From NCBI RefSeq assembly GCF_001638985.1, contig NW_017265155.1, positions 248,001 to 312,000 of the forward strand: a stretch of DNA of 64,000 nt, read 5' to 3'. The notes under the pieces were generated by a model. The model was given only the letters and a program-made list of their open reading frames with translations. It ran no database searches and had not been told where the DNA came from. This document shows, one piece after another, positions 49,886 through 61,246 of this stretch (positions are counted from its first letter, which is position 1; each line of letters begins with the position of its first letter). The translations under genes were made by a program, and so were the position numbers. This DNA comes from Phycomyces blakesleeanus NRRL 1555(-) (taxonomy: Eukaryota > Mucoromycota > Mucoromycetes > Mucorales > Phycomycetaceae).

Positions 49886-50767
49886 GTCAAGCTGGGCGCA
49901 TACACCAGAAGAGCCGCCTTTCCACGAGTAATGTCGCGTGTTGATCAATACTATTTGCACCTCTTCCCGGCGGACGTCATTCGGAGAGTGACGTATAGTT
50001 CCGGTGCATTGGGAATACTTTTTTCACTAATTATTCGCAAATTGTAAAAAAAAAAAAAAAGTATTTTTTTATTGTATTTTTTCAAATCAATACATATTCT
50101 CGTTAAGATGATCCAATCATATTACCTCAAATAAATTGTAACTTTCGCATAAAATAGTACAACCAGTGATATAAACCTTTTTTTATAAATACTTATAGTT
50201 CCTGCTATGTGTTTACATAAAGAGTAAATATGGAGGATGTGTTGAGAACGTAGGGTGATATGGAATAATATGTATCTGAGTGCTTTGATATCCGGTCTAG
50301 CTGAGTTTTATGGAAGTCGAGATTAAATATTATTTCAGTCAATGCTTCCTCACGCTTTTTGGATTCCTGGTCAGATATAAATTAGTACAACAATACTTCA
50401 AAAAGAAAGAAAGAAAGACAATACAATCCAACTCGAGTCTTTCGTCAAGTACATTGTAATTTGAATAAGAGAATATTATTAAAAATCTATAAAATTCAGA
50501 GAAAGTATAGACGCAATTTCTATCAGTTATCTGTTCTCAAGCAAACCTTTCAGCATAATTTTATTGAAAAACTTTTCTTCAGTAACTGTAAAAACTATAT
50601 ATATATAACTGCACAGATAAAATATACTTTGAAAAGAAAAGAAAAACATCGTTGCTTCCCCAGAAGCACATCTTTCTTTTGAGCACATCTTATTCTCTTT
50701 CCTTTTGTAAAACTCTTTTCTTTCTTACGACTAAATAGCTAATGTCATAAAGAAATTAAATAGCTTG
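49886..50767. other. TAF5 upstream region, no gene seen
   Basis: Promoter side of TAF5, then AT-rich sequence with a 15-A run at 50047 and GAAA repeats near 50400-50418. Confidence 0.45.
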
Positions 50768-51269
50768 ATGTTTGTCTTCTGGAAGAGACATGAGTTACCA
50801 GGGTGTGAGGGCATATGCATTATTCAGCTCTATAAAGCCTGTAACACCCAAGCTGCTATTACAAGCCTCATGGGCGTCTTTCTGCTATTAATAAACATAG
50901 CCATCAAACGTCGAGAAGAGATTTGTACTGTAAAGCCAAAGACCAAACCTTGGAGGCCAGAGAAGCTTAGTGTTATAGATTTGAAAAGTCTTTGTTTGAG
51001 CGTGAGACGTAATTCTTTCGAAAGTTATGCATATATGCCATCAAAGGAATTTACCGACGGCGGCTGGTGTCATCATCTGTAGACCAAGGCACACATATTA
51101 GCTGTTAGCTCAAGAGAGAAAAAGATATATAAATAATCCCCAAGATCTCAAAGATTGTATTCTTCAAAAATTGGAGAGTCTTGACCCGGAAGTTCTCCAT
51201 ACTCTTGTAGCAAGTATACTTAATAGAGTCCAAGTGGTAATCAAGGCTCGTGATGGTCACGCCATATAT
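50768..51269 (+). pseudogene. Tc1/mariner-type transposase relic with internal deletion
   Basis: Two pieces of a Tc1-like transposase lie next to each other. The first (50768-51080) reads CNTQAAITSLMG, then KRREEICTVKPKTKPWRPEK and LSVIDLKSLCLSVRRNSF, matching the N-terminal paired-like helix-turn-helix and its GRP-like linker. The second (about 51130-51269) reads NPQDLKDCILQKLESLDPE and LVASILNRVQVVIKARDGHA, the typical C-terminal end. The central DDE catalytic region is missing: only about 50 bases separate the pieces. This is an internally deleted, non-autonomous relic. Its N- and C-terminal parts do not overlap with the catalytic fragments at 4.0-6.6 kb, so kinship with those cannot be judged. 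Confidence 0.7.
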
Positions 51270-52049
51270 CAGTCTTTATTTTTTCCTTTCTTTTATAATA
51301 TATATATATATCTTTATTCATAAGAAACGGAGTTCCATCTTATTCAGTTAAGATTTTTGGAAAATATAACATCAAGAAGTTGGCCTGTAGTTTATTGGGA
51401 ATAGGAAATCAAAAAATCTGACGCTCACTTCTCTGGCGGGAATGTAGAAAGAACGAAGCTTTCAATCAGCTTTTAAGCAGAGGTACGAAACATACTGTCT
51501 TTCTCTACTGCCTTTGATGTTAATCATCCAATTTCCTGAACTAAATTAATAAAACGGACAACATGGCCCTCTCAATATTCCTCGTATGTCCGAGGTGTTA
51601 TGGTGGAAACTTCATTCAACTTTAAAAATACTGCTTACTACTTCTTACATTGTTACTGGTCGTATCTCATCCTCAACAGCAGTATTGAAGTTTCCAAGCA
51701 TTCCAACATTATCACAATAGTCCCAGTATAAGAAAGACTCTTCAGTAGGGTTGTAGTGAATAAAACCAACTTGATTTTAGGATATAAAAAAGAAATTGTA
51801 ATAAATCGCTCGCTTGTCTAAAAATAAATACGTTGGTCCAGAAATAATTTTGGTTGGTTTAAAAAAAAATGCAAATTCGTTTCAATTTCAAGTTAAAAAA
51901 ACTTGAACGTCAAAAAAGAAGAAGAAAAAAAAAGAAGTCCGAACCGAAATTTGTCGCACTAGTCGGTCTTGTAAATGATGAATGAACCATTACAGACGAT
52001 GGCAGACATTGAATAGAACCCTCCTTTTTCTGCACCTTGCAAGTTCAAG
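51270..52049. other. upstream region of RPL28
   Basis: No gene. A pyrimidine-rich leader (52020-52036) precedes the start codon, as expected for a ribosomal protein gene. An A-rich run with GAAGAA is at 51895-51935. Confidence 0.5.
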
Positions 52050-52362
52050 ATGGTGAGTGAAAGAGAGCATATGCTTTGATAGAACGATTTGGAAGATGGA
52101 TGCTATTAGCAGAAACGTCGAGAGAATAGATGGATTCGACATTTGATCAACCACCATGACGACATTTGCGATGATCGATGAGCATCATTGGCTAATCAGC
52201 ATTACCCCTCATTCGTAGCCTACCAGACTCCACCACAACAGAAAGAAGCGCGGACACGTCTCGGCCGGTCACGGTCGCGTTGGCAAGCACAGAAAGCATC
52301 CTGGTGGTCGTGGTCTTGCTGGTGGTCAGCACCATCATCGTATCAACATGGATAAGTACCAT

Positions 52363-52396
<34 letters not shown>

Positions 52397-52653
52397 TCCA
52401 CTTGAAGCAGAACCAGTACTGGCGTCCTATTGTCAACCTCGACTCTCTCTGGTCTTTGGCTGGTGAAGGTGTCCGTGAGAAGTACAAGAACACCGAGAAG
52501 GTTCCCGTTATTGATGCTCTCCAGCACGGTTACGGCAAGGTCCTTGCCAAGGGTGATATTTCCCAGGCTGCCATTGTCCGCACTCGCTTTGTATCCCGTC
52601 GCGCTGAGGAGAAGATTAAGGCTGCTGGTGGTGTTGTTGAACTCATTGCATAA
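52050..52653 (+). CDS. RPL28: 60S ribosomal protein L28 (uL15, L27a)
   Basis: Large-subunit ribosomal protein near the exit-tunnel side of the 60S subunit. Exon 1 is the start codon alone (52050-52052), followed by a GTGAGT donor. Exon 2 is 52219-52653. The product is 145 residues, against 149 in yeast. Conserved motifs: [20 protein letters not shown], then the glycine-rich [34 protein letters not shown], and the C-terminus [15 protein letters not shown]. The single-codon exon is supported by the frame: the upstream in-frame TAG at 52216 forbids extension of exon 2, and PTR follows Met directly, as in other fungi. The 166-nt intron shows a CTAAT branch-point-like word about 20 bases before the acceptor. 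GC content of the coding part is well above the surrounding DNA. Confidence 0.97.
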
Positions 52654-52740
52654 ATTTTGTTTTTTTTTTGAACGAATGAAAATATCAATAATAAATGGCA
52701 TTGTTGTGTAAATGACAGCCTAATGTACAGAGAGATTGAT

Positions 52741-54077
52741 CTAGTTTAAGAATTTACAGATGGGAAGCTTATAGGTATCAAGTACCCAATATCTATGTAA
52801 AGAAAAAGTCAATTAGTAAATAAGTATATATATATATATATCTTCTTGATTAACTTGCCTTTGACGCACACCATCCCAAACACCCTTTTCATCGGCAGTT
52901 GCGATTGACATCTCCACATACTCGGTGCTCAAGCCAAATTCACGAAGATCAATTTCAGACACACGGCAGTAAACATCGTGGAAAAACTGGTTGGTTGCTC
53001 CAAGTCCATTAAACCAAGTGTACACACCATCTGTGTTCAGAATATTTGGCACTGCATCATGGAATGCTCGCAAATCGTCGTAGAACTCTATTTTTAAAAA
53101 AGTTAATATTTACACTCTCTTGCCGGATATAACAATTACCTCCATAAGTGTCAAAAAAGATACCATCAAACGAATGAGTGAGTGTAGGTACCATATCCTG
53201 CCAACGTCCAAAGAGAATAGTAACACCTTCCTTCTTATCCCAACCAAGTTCCTTCATGTGAGCATACACATCTGGGTGAGCTTCGATAATGTAATGATGA
53301 GCAGGCTTGTACTTCTGGAGCTCAGTATCAATAAGGCCAAGACCGAATCCAACATTGAGAACAGATAAACCTTCACGAGGGCACATGACCTTAGCATGCT
53401 CCACCATAAGAGGTCCTTCCCAACCCATCATAACTGCATCGTCATTCTCGTCCAGCAACTTGTTATCGTCATAGTGCAATTTTTGGTGAAGGTACTCATC
53501 GTTGGGTGCTTCATCATCGTCTGTCTGGAAAGCGGCCTTAAGAGCACGGATAACAAGTTCCGCACGGGTACCTTCATCTACTAGACGTTCATACACTTCA
53601 AGGTGTTTGTTCTTCAAGGCTAGTTCACCGGCAGTTACTTCAGCATTATCGACAAGGTTGTAAGGATGTCTTTCACTCAATAGCCAGTTTACAACTGCGA
53701 GGTGACCATTCTCGGCAGCAAAGTGAAGAGGAGTACGGCCTTGTTCATCGCGGAAGCACAAGTCTGCGCCATCTTCTACCAAAGCCTTCGCTTTATCCTA
53801 ATAGACATAAAGTATTTATTATTTTGTATTTTTGATGATAGTAATAGTAATAGTAATAAAAGAGGTAGAGCTAAAGATAGAAAGAGGTCATTTGTTGTAG
53901 ACTTACCAGGTCACCAGCAATGACAGCCTTAATGAGGGCATGGCCTTTTTCTAAATCCTCAGCCGAATAACTGTCTTCTTCATCTGAAACAACTTGGGTC
54001 TCATCTACATTTTCTACGGCAACATCCTCTTCTGCGCGAAGCTTCTTCTGAGCAGGTTCCTCATGAATGTTTTCCAT
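52741..54077 (-). CDS. RMT2: protein arginine N5-methyltransferase RMT2
   Basis: Methylates the delta nitrogen of arginine, in yeast on ribosomal protein L12. Four exons (54077-53907, 53797-53140, 53087-52859, 52792-52741) give 369 residues. N-terminal acidic region, then ankyrin-like repeats (DEQGRTPLHFAAENGHLAVV near residue 75, ALKNKHLEVYERLVDEG), then the SAM-binding methyltransferase fold with motif I LSVLNVGFGLGLID, acidic post-I residue in HYIIEAHPDVY, and HSFDGIFFDTYGEFYDDL. The last exon supplies the conserved tail YWVLDTYKLPIC. It joins in frame only if the third intron uses a GC donor (AAAG|GCAAGT). The gene is convergent with RPL28 (87-base gap), a fitting neighbour for a ribosomal-protein methyltransferase though possibly by chance. 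Confidence 0.95.
52793..52858 (-). other. GC-AG intron in RMT2
   Basis: A 66-nt intron beginning GCAAGT after AAAG. The nearby GT (52854-52853) would shift the frame and destroy the conserved YWVLDTYKLPIC tail, while the GC donor preserves it. Confidence 0.8.
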
Positions 54078-54236
54078 GGTGTTGGTGTTTGACAGGTGAG
54101 TAGATGCTTTTTTTTTTGACAGAAAAAATACAATTAAAATGTGACTTGCTTTGCTGGAGACCTGTTCACAAAATGCATTTGGGTGTTTTACGACCCTCAG
54201 GTCAGATGGAGATTAAAATATTATTTTAACTTTACC
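54078..54236. promoter_or_regulatory. short bidirectional promoter region
   Basis: The start codons of RMT2 (minus) and the small coiled-coil gene (plus) are only 159 bases apart. The interval must hold both promoters and 5' leaders. No clear TATA box is visible; a 10-T run lies at 54108-54117. Confidence 0.6.
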
Positions 54237-54952
54237 ATGGTCATCTTTGATGTCACTCCAATTATCCAAGGTAAATCACAAACTTAATAAGTCTTGTATT
54301 CTGAATGCACAATGTAGATGCGAATCAGTTAAATGAAGCTATCTTGGGAAAGTCCCATAGAGAATTACAGCAAACACTGGATTCTTTTGTAGTACATTTT
54401 GATGTAAGTAATTCAATTGTCATTACATAATTTTGACTAACATAAGAAATAAATAAAACAAAAGACATTCGATAAAATTGACGATTCATCAGAAAAAACT
54501 GCCTCGAATACATTTGTTGGACCAGACACATTAGCATCTAATTATGTTCAATTGACAGGATGTCATCAAAGATTAGAAAAATCTCTGCAAAATACAACTT
54601 CCTGGGATGCTACAGTTGATGCAGGTGTGTATAACATGTACAAAGAAACTTTTCAAGCCTTGGGCATACATGAGCATGTACAAATATACATATCTTAATA
54701 GCAACAAGAACAAATGCTGCTATGGATGAATTGCAGTCAGCAGTTATGAAGATGGAAAAATCAGGAACTGAACGGGTACAACTGTTGGAACGTGAAAAGG
54801 CGCTGTTTATGGCGGAAGTAGAGGAGCGGCGGGCGCAAGTTGCCCAGGAATTCAGACGCAAACAAGACCAGTTAGAAGAGTTATACGCAAACAAAACGCG
54901 AGAAGTGATATATCACAACTTGGTTGGAAACAATCACCAATGGGCACAATAA
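54237..54952 (+). CDS. small coiled-coil protein, possibly BLOC-1 subunit 5-like
   Basis: Four exons (54237-54270, 54318-54403, 54465-54624, 54702-54952) join in frame to 176 residues. The first part (ILGKSHRELQQTLDSFVVHF) and the second (QSAVMKMEKSGTERVQLLER, then VEERRAQVAQEFRRKQDQLE, ending LYANKTREV) are predicted amphipathic helices or coiled coil. There is no signal peptide or membrane segment. The size, two-helix layout and a charged C-terminal ExxRR...QLEELY pattern recall BLOC-1 subunit 5 (Muted), an endosome and lysosome-related organelle factor, but the resemblance is weak and other small coiled-coil adaptors are possible. It is 169 bases upstream of the DPP8/9-like gene, same strand. 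Confidence 0.75.
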
Positions 54953-55121
54953 AAATAAATAAATGAGAGAATAATGCTCTCACAAGATATATCAAGCCAC
55001 ACCCACACCCCCCTTTTTTTTGGGCCTATATAGAAGTATTGGATATTTGTGTGACGCATGAAGGGGGATGCAGGATGACTGAGAAACGTAGAAAATAAGC
55101 GTCACCACCCTTCTGCTTGTC

Positions 55122-58100
55122 ATGTCCAAGGCCTATACATGGGATCAGATTCGCGGCCAGGTCAGATCATTCAGAGCAGCGACCCAGGCCAATCTTTCTC
55201 CACAAGCACTCGCGACTGTCAAAGACTTTTACCTCGATGACTCCCGTCAAAGTCTCACATTCCTTGCGAATCAACGCTCATCCGAATCATGTCTCTCTCG
55301 GAACATGATGTTGTATCAATTAACTCTTCGGCATCATGTCACAACGCACAGCAAAGGTATATACGCACCGAGTATGATGCCTGACTAAAGTTACCCTGTA
55401 GACTGTAGAACTGCATCCACTTCCAAAGAGCACGCCTATCTACATCGTTTATCTCGGCTACCTCACATACCGTGGAATCCTATAATAACAGAGTATATTG
55501 ATCCTTGCGATCACAGCCCTACACCCAATCGTCATCCTATACAAGGAATTACTTCGTTTGAATATATCCATGACAAGGCAATGTTTGTATTTACAGGGGC
55601 AATTTACGTGAGCCAAAGAGGAGAGGTAAAAATATAACCCGTGGATCAAAGGGATAAGATTTTTGGTTTTTTTTAGTGACCCAAAATCTCTTTATTAGAC
55701 ACCCGAATCTTTGCCATTTAAGCCCAGTAACTCTGTAAATACTTCAAGACCATGCTGTAATTCACCAGAATCGCCACAGAACAGCCCAACAGATGATATC
55801 CTTAATTTAACATCGCCCAAACAAGTAGGCCACAAATCTGCCAATCAACCTATACGCGCTGATCCAAAGCTTGGAGGATTTGATGGAAATTTTATTGCTT
55901 TTATTCGAGACAATGACATCTGGGTTACTGATTTGGAAGGAAAGGAGACACAACTCACATTCTGCTCTCTGAATGCTAAACATGCCTCTATGAGCTGTGG
56001 TGTGGCAGAATATGTGATGCAAGTAAGTAAAAAATTGTGTATTGAGTATATTAGAAGTTAAAATATTCAATACATGCATTATTAGGAAGAATTTCGTCGT
56101 TTCACAGGATATTATTGGGGACCTTGCGACGAAAATATTAACCAGATACTCTACCTTGAGACATCTGAAGATAATGTTGACATTATCATGATAACTACCC
56201 CTTGTACACCAATGAATATGTACCCCACAGATTCAGGACCGTTTCATTATCCTCGCGCAGGAAGACCAAATGCTTCGAGTGTTATGCATATAGTGACCTT
56301 TGATTCTCAGGCTAAGAAAGTTGTGAGAAAGCGACTTTGGGACACATCAATAGAAACTCTTTTTCCGTGGACCGAGTATATTGTACGTTTTGGCTGGTTA
56401 CCAGACATGAAGAGGTATGTAATTTCTTTTATTAAATTGTTTATTAATACTAATATGATAATCAGTGTTTGGGCACAGCTCCTCTCTAGAGACCAGAAGA
56501 AAACTGAGGTTGTCCGTATTCCAATATCCCTTTTTCTCAGCCCACAAGAGTACGAGCTTCAAAAAATTTCTTCAACCCAATCTCGTGCGCAAATTGAGGT
56601 TCTTTGGGAAGAGACGACGGATGTGTGGATCAATATTTCGGACGCCTACTATTTCTTAGATTCTTCTGATCCAAATTCTACTCAATTTATCTGGAGCTCG
56701 GAAAAATCAGGCTATCGACATCTTTACCTTGTTACCAAGAATATTGACGAGCCCAAACCCTCTGTTACACAGCTGACAGACGGCGAATGGTGTGTAATAG
56801 ATAAACCACTGTTTGTGGATGAGTCCAGGAGACTTGTTTACTTTATGGCAAAGAAAGATGGCCCACTAGAGAGTCATCTTTATGTGACTTGCTATGCACA
56901 CGACTTACCTGTTCCAGCAACCCGACTTACTGAACTTGGCTTCAGTCACAACGTCACCGTATTCCCCTCAAGTGGAATATTTGTTGACTGTTTCTCGAGC
57001 TTAGAGTGCCATCAAGTCATAATATTATGTTATCTGAGCTTTGAAACCTTTAACGGGCTTCCTGTTGTTTCAAATGATAACACGGTTCGATTAACATCAC
57101 TTCCTACCATGAAAAAAAACCCAGAGCACACTTTCACCTGTCACTTCAGTAAATCACATATTCCCGCATTTAGCCTTGAGCCGTTTCCGGCTATGGAGAT
57201 GCCAAAAGGCATAATGTTTGACTTTCTATCGCACGATGGTAATACTATTCAAAGATATATTAATATTATAAATACTAGAAGCTATATTATGCATAAAAAT
57301 ATATCTTAATATATTTATAAACTTACATTATATGCTGTAGGAATCAAGCTTTATGGCTGCTTGTATAAGCCCTTCCACTACACTGCTGGCACTAGCTTCC
57401 GCACAGTTCTTCATGTATACGGTGGTCCCAAGAGTCAGATGGTTACAAATGACTTTCGCTTCCCTCGTCTTCTTCGGTACCTGATGTCGGTTTACTTTGG
57501 ATTTGCAGTCGTAATAATAGATGGCCGAGGATCTTGTGACCGAGGTCTGGCTTTTGAGGCTGGTATCAAGAACCATTTGGGATCGGTAGAATTAAGAGAT
57601 CAGATTGATGGATTAAACCACCTCGTTAATACTAAGTTTGGCGCAGAACCAACGGCTGATGGTAGTACAATTAGTGTGATTGATATTTCGAGGATTGCTA
57701 TTACAGGATGGTCTTATGGTGGTTACTTGAGTCTCATGGGTCTTGCAAAATATTCGGATATATTCAAGCTAGCAATCGCAGGTGCGCCTGTAACTCAATG
57801 GGAGCTGTATGATTCAGCGTATACAGAACGATATATTGGGCTACCTTCCGAAAATCCTTCGGCCTATGATCTGGGTAGCATTCTTAACAAAGTAGAAAGG
57901 TTTCCAGATTGGTAAGTTAACTAGGCCCACAAGCATATACAAGAGAATATTGTTAACAATTTAGCTTTGCATGGAATTTTTAGCGAGAATAGATTATTAA
58001 TAGCCCATGGATTGATTGATGAGAATGTTCATTTCCGACACACCGAATCTTTGGTTTCTTTGCTTGTAAAGTTTAATAAGCCGCACTATCTACAAGTATA

Positions 58101-58188
58101 TCCTACGGAGAAACACGGGCTACGACATGCTAGTGTTAATGAGCATTTTGAAACTCTTATGTTCTACTGGCTAATGAATTACTTGTAG
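55122..58188 (+). CDS. DPP8/DPP9-like cytosolic dipeptidyl peptidase (S9B family)
   Basis: Removes Xaa-Pro dipeptides from peptide N-termini. Seven exons (55122-55356, 55402-55625, 55699-56022, 56086-56414, 56466-57238, 57341-57911, 57984-58188) give 886 residues, like DPP8/9 (about 860-890) and longer than DPP4. There is no signal peptide or membrane anchor, which favours the cytosolic branch. Beta-propeller: GFDGNFIAFIRDNDIWVTDL, SEKSGYRHLYLV, EWCVIDKPLFVDE. The EE motif that binds the free N-terminus is in EEFRRFTGYYWGP. Catalytic domain: VYGGPKSQMVTNDF, VIIDGRGSCDRGLAFE, nucleophile Ser near residue 752 in GWSYGGYLS, Asp in HGLIDENVHF, His in PTEKHGLRH. All three catalytic residues are intact. 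The last acceptor (after ttttag, 57983) was chosen to avoid a stop. Confidence 0.95.
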
Positions 58189-60676
58189 AATGCACATAAT
58201 TTAGTTAGAATGATTTCATGTAAGACACAAATACTGGGAGCGTATATTATCATTATTTTACTTAAAGCCCCAAAATATTGGTGTTCCAAACAGTAAACAT
58301 TGGGTAACGTAGTTCCTATCTTAGCGTGAAAATAAAACAAAGTATAGCATGATATATTATTAAAAAAAAGAAATATATATCAAGGTTTAAAGTTAGATCT
58401 TTAGTAGTACTTGCTGCTAAGCTCTAAGGGTTAATCTAACAGCAGAGGCGACAGTCATAAAACCGATAAAATATATATAGCCAAAGAGTTCAGAAGACAA
58501 GAAATAATCAATATAATCGGGTGTATAGCAAAGTAATGCTATAACACTTGGATCTAGTCAACAGATACAAATGGACCAAAAGAAGTGATGTAAATAAGAG
58601 AAACATTACAAGTATTATGTCTATAGCTATCGCATATACTATTTGACAAATTAGCTGGGATTAAGTCCAAGTACAATTATTGAAACAGTAGCATAAAGAT
58701 TGAATAATATATATATCAAACAATACAGTTTATTATTATTGTTTTCTACAATATATGTTTGAATTTTTGTATAAGATAATGTGTTAGTACTATAGTGAGT
58801 TAGATGAGTAAATAAAACAATATACTGAAATAAGTGAGGGTGTATCCTACGCAAGTAGCAAAAAAAAACTTCTGAAAAGAGTAGCATACTTCTTTACGAT
58901 ACATTGTCATTAAATGGAGCCAAAAAAAAACGCTCATAATTTTATTACTGATAGCTTGGTAAGCAATAGTTACTTCCTTTTGTTCTTCTATTAGCATGTT
59001 TTTGAGCTGAAAGATATAATTTTCAGGTTTTCGTATTTTTTTATGTATTAAGAGTACCGAAACTGTAATATAGCTCTAAAATATACATAATAAGTAGAAA
59101 TGTATATACTTCAATTATGTCGAATGCTTTTATATTTATCTCAAATAAAGAACATTTAAAAAAAAGCTATTACTAATAAAATAAAAGAAGTAAGACCATT
59201 TACAGTGATAAGTTTTAAATTCGACTTTACACTCACTGTAAAGCTGTCAATGCTGGATTTCTTATTGCTCTTTTGGTATTTAATATAGAAAACAAATGTT
59301 TAGTAGAGTGGCAATAAAAATAAATATAAAAAATACCGTTGAAAAAAGACCACATCAGGAAACTTAGATTTATGAACACTTTCTTATTATGTAACCAAAA
59401 TTTCATGATTTATTTATTTATTTCTGGCTTTATTACATCTATTCGATGTAAACATCAAATTTAGATACTATAGATGCTATTAGACACCCAAATAAAGGTT
59501 GGTCACTTTTGGCTTTGCCTCTATTATATTCGTACCTGCACACCTCTTCGATTTATTGGATTTTTGGTATACACACCATAATTGATTGAAGAACAGATTC
59601 CGCAACCAGGCACTGGTTCTTTATTGCTAATGAACCTGGCAAGCTAACAATACCCAAAACTGTTATATACCGTGCACACGTACATTGTACAATCATATAT
59701 TATAAACCAGTCATTACACAACAGGGATTTGAAATTTTAATAGTTACATATATAAACAATATTATTCTTGTATCTGTAATAAATAAAACTCTCACATTAT
59801 CTACTTTCTCAATATTGATATACTGGCCCAATAACAATCCCGAATACCTCAATAATAATGTACATAAGATTTCAAAAATAAGCGAAATATTATCAAATAC
59901 AAATTCTAAAGTATATTATAAAAAGAAGTACCTCTAAGAAGACGTACAAATGCATGCCCTATGTCACTTTACTCTGATCTGTCATTTTTTACGCTTAAAT
60001 ATCTTTGAAAGTTTCTAGATAACTTAGTACATGAATTATATATTAAAATGAGATATAAAATATAAGCCTACTTAATTCTTTGGATAAAATTAAAATCATA
60101 CAACCATTTAAAATATACCGCCAATCTTTTCTTTTTATCCTTCAAGCTAGTACTCGAACTCTTAATTTTCTTATTATTATATCACTATGCCATGCTATCT
60201 TTTAGAGACATTTCGCCTTTTAAAAACAATACAATGTATATTATAGATATACAATGCAGAGAAGGAAGTTAAGTCCGTATTAGGAAAATAAACAAACGGA
60301 AAATTATATCTGTATATATACGTGTGTGTATACATACATTTTACCAACTTAATAAATCTAGTCTTTTTGTCTTTATTTATTTCTTTAACTTTTAAGGGAT
60401 TGTTAAATCACTTTTGGTTTTTAGGAATAAGAAACATTAAGACAAAAATTGTACAAGGTAGAGAGAAAGAAAAAAAACGGATAAATTAGTTTGGGCTTTC
60501 GACTATCAAACGAAATTTTGCTAATATTTTCATAGAGCATTGGTCTGTCGATTAAAAAAAAACCTAGATATATGTTTTATGAACGCACCGTTTTCTTAAA
60601 AAAAAGTTGATAAAATTCTTTATCAAAAATCTTACTTTGAACTTAAGGATCCTTTTCTTGCCTAGGATTTTTTTAT
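58189..60676. other. 2.5-kb AT-rich gene-free region
   Basis: No gene on either strand. Frames at 58651-58997 are AT-rich and without motifs. Confidence 0.5.
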
Positions 60677-60910
60677 TTGCTTTATGTTCACGAGTTCAAG
60701 GCACTATATGTACCAGAAACAACTATAGATCTTCTATCAAATAATGGTATTTTGTTTTGTAACAACCCGCAAATCATCTTAATATTCAGATTTTTGGGAG
60801 ATTGTTTAATATCCCATAATTTATTTGACCAGCTTTTTCTTTTATTGCTACTGGTCGCTTTTAAAAAGAAAAACGAAATGTGTCGAGTGTATATAAATCT
60901 TTTTCTGTGA
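60677..60910 (+). pseudogene. possible Ty1/copia polyprotein fragment
   Basis: An open frame reads FKALYVPETTIDLLS, then NNGILFCNN, then LGDCLISHNLF. This order resembles the LYVPxLxxNLLSVxQL...G..V.F motif between the aspartic protease and pre-integrase regions of copia-type retroelements, with the SVSQL part missing. No protease DSG, integrase or LTR is visible nearby. It is a weak match to a small relic. Confidence 0.3.
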
Positions 60911-61246
60911 TCTAATCGCAAAAAACTATAATATCAGTTATTGTCTCATAGTTCACGTCTTATATTTCACTTATTTCATTTCCAATCATTATCTATTCAA
61001 AATAAGATATTGCTTTATGAATGTAGAAACTATATATAGAATCCAGCTGAATACCCCTATCGTTAGGATGGCAATCAAAGCGCTGCTAAGTTTGATTGTA
61101 AAGCATTGAAGAATGGTCAAACTCCTTAACATTAATAATATTTTGAATGTGTTTCAATGTGAATGCAAAGAGGAAGGTATTATCATTGTATATTTTTTTT
61201 TAGATATCGAAAACCAAAAGAAAAGAAGACTATGTCGACGTAAGCT
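60911..61246. other. intergenic, no gene seen
   Basis: AT-rich region downstream of the SPRY gene. No coding frame. Confidence 0.5.

Noticed and set aside
52053..52218. C/D-box snoRNA in the RPL28 intron
   Set aside because: A gatgatc word resembles box C, but no CTGA box D and no pairing termini are visible.
57912..57983. Earlier acceptor (after acaatttag, 57964) for the last DPP8/9-like exon
   Set aside because: It runs into an in-frame TAG after five codons, while the later acceptor keeps the catalytic Asp and His in frame.
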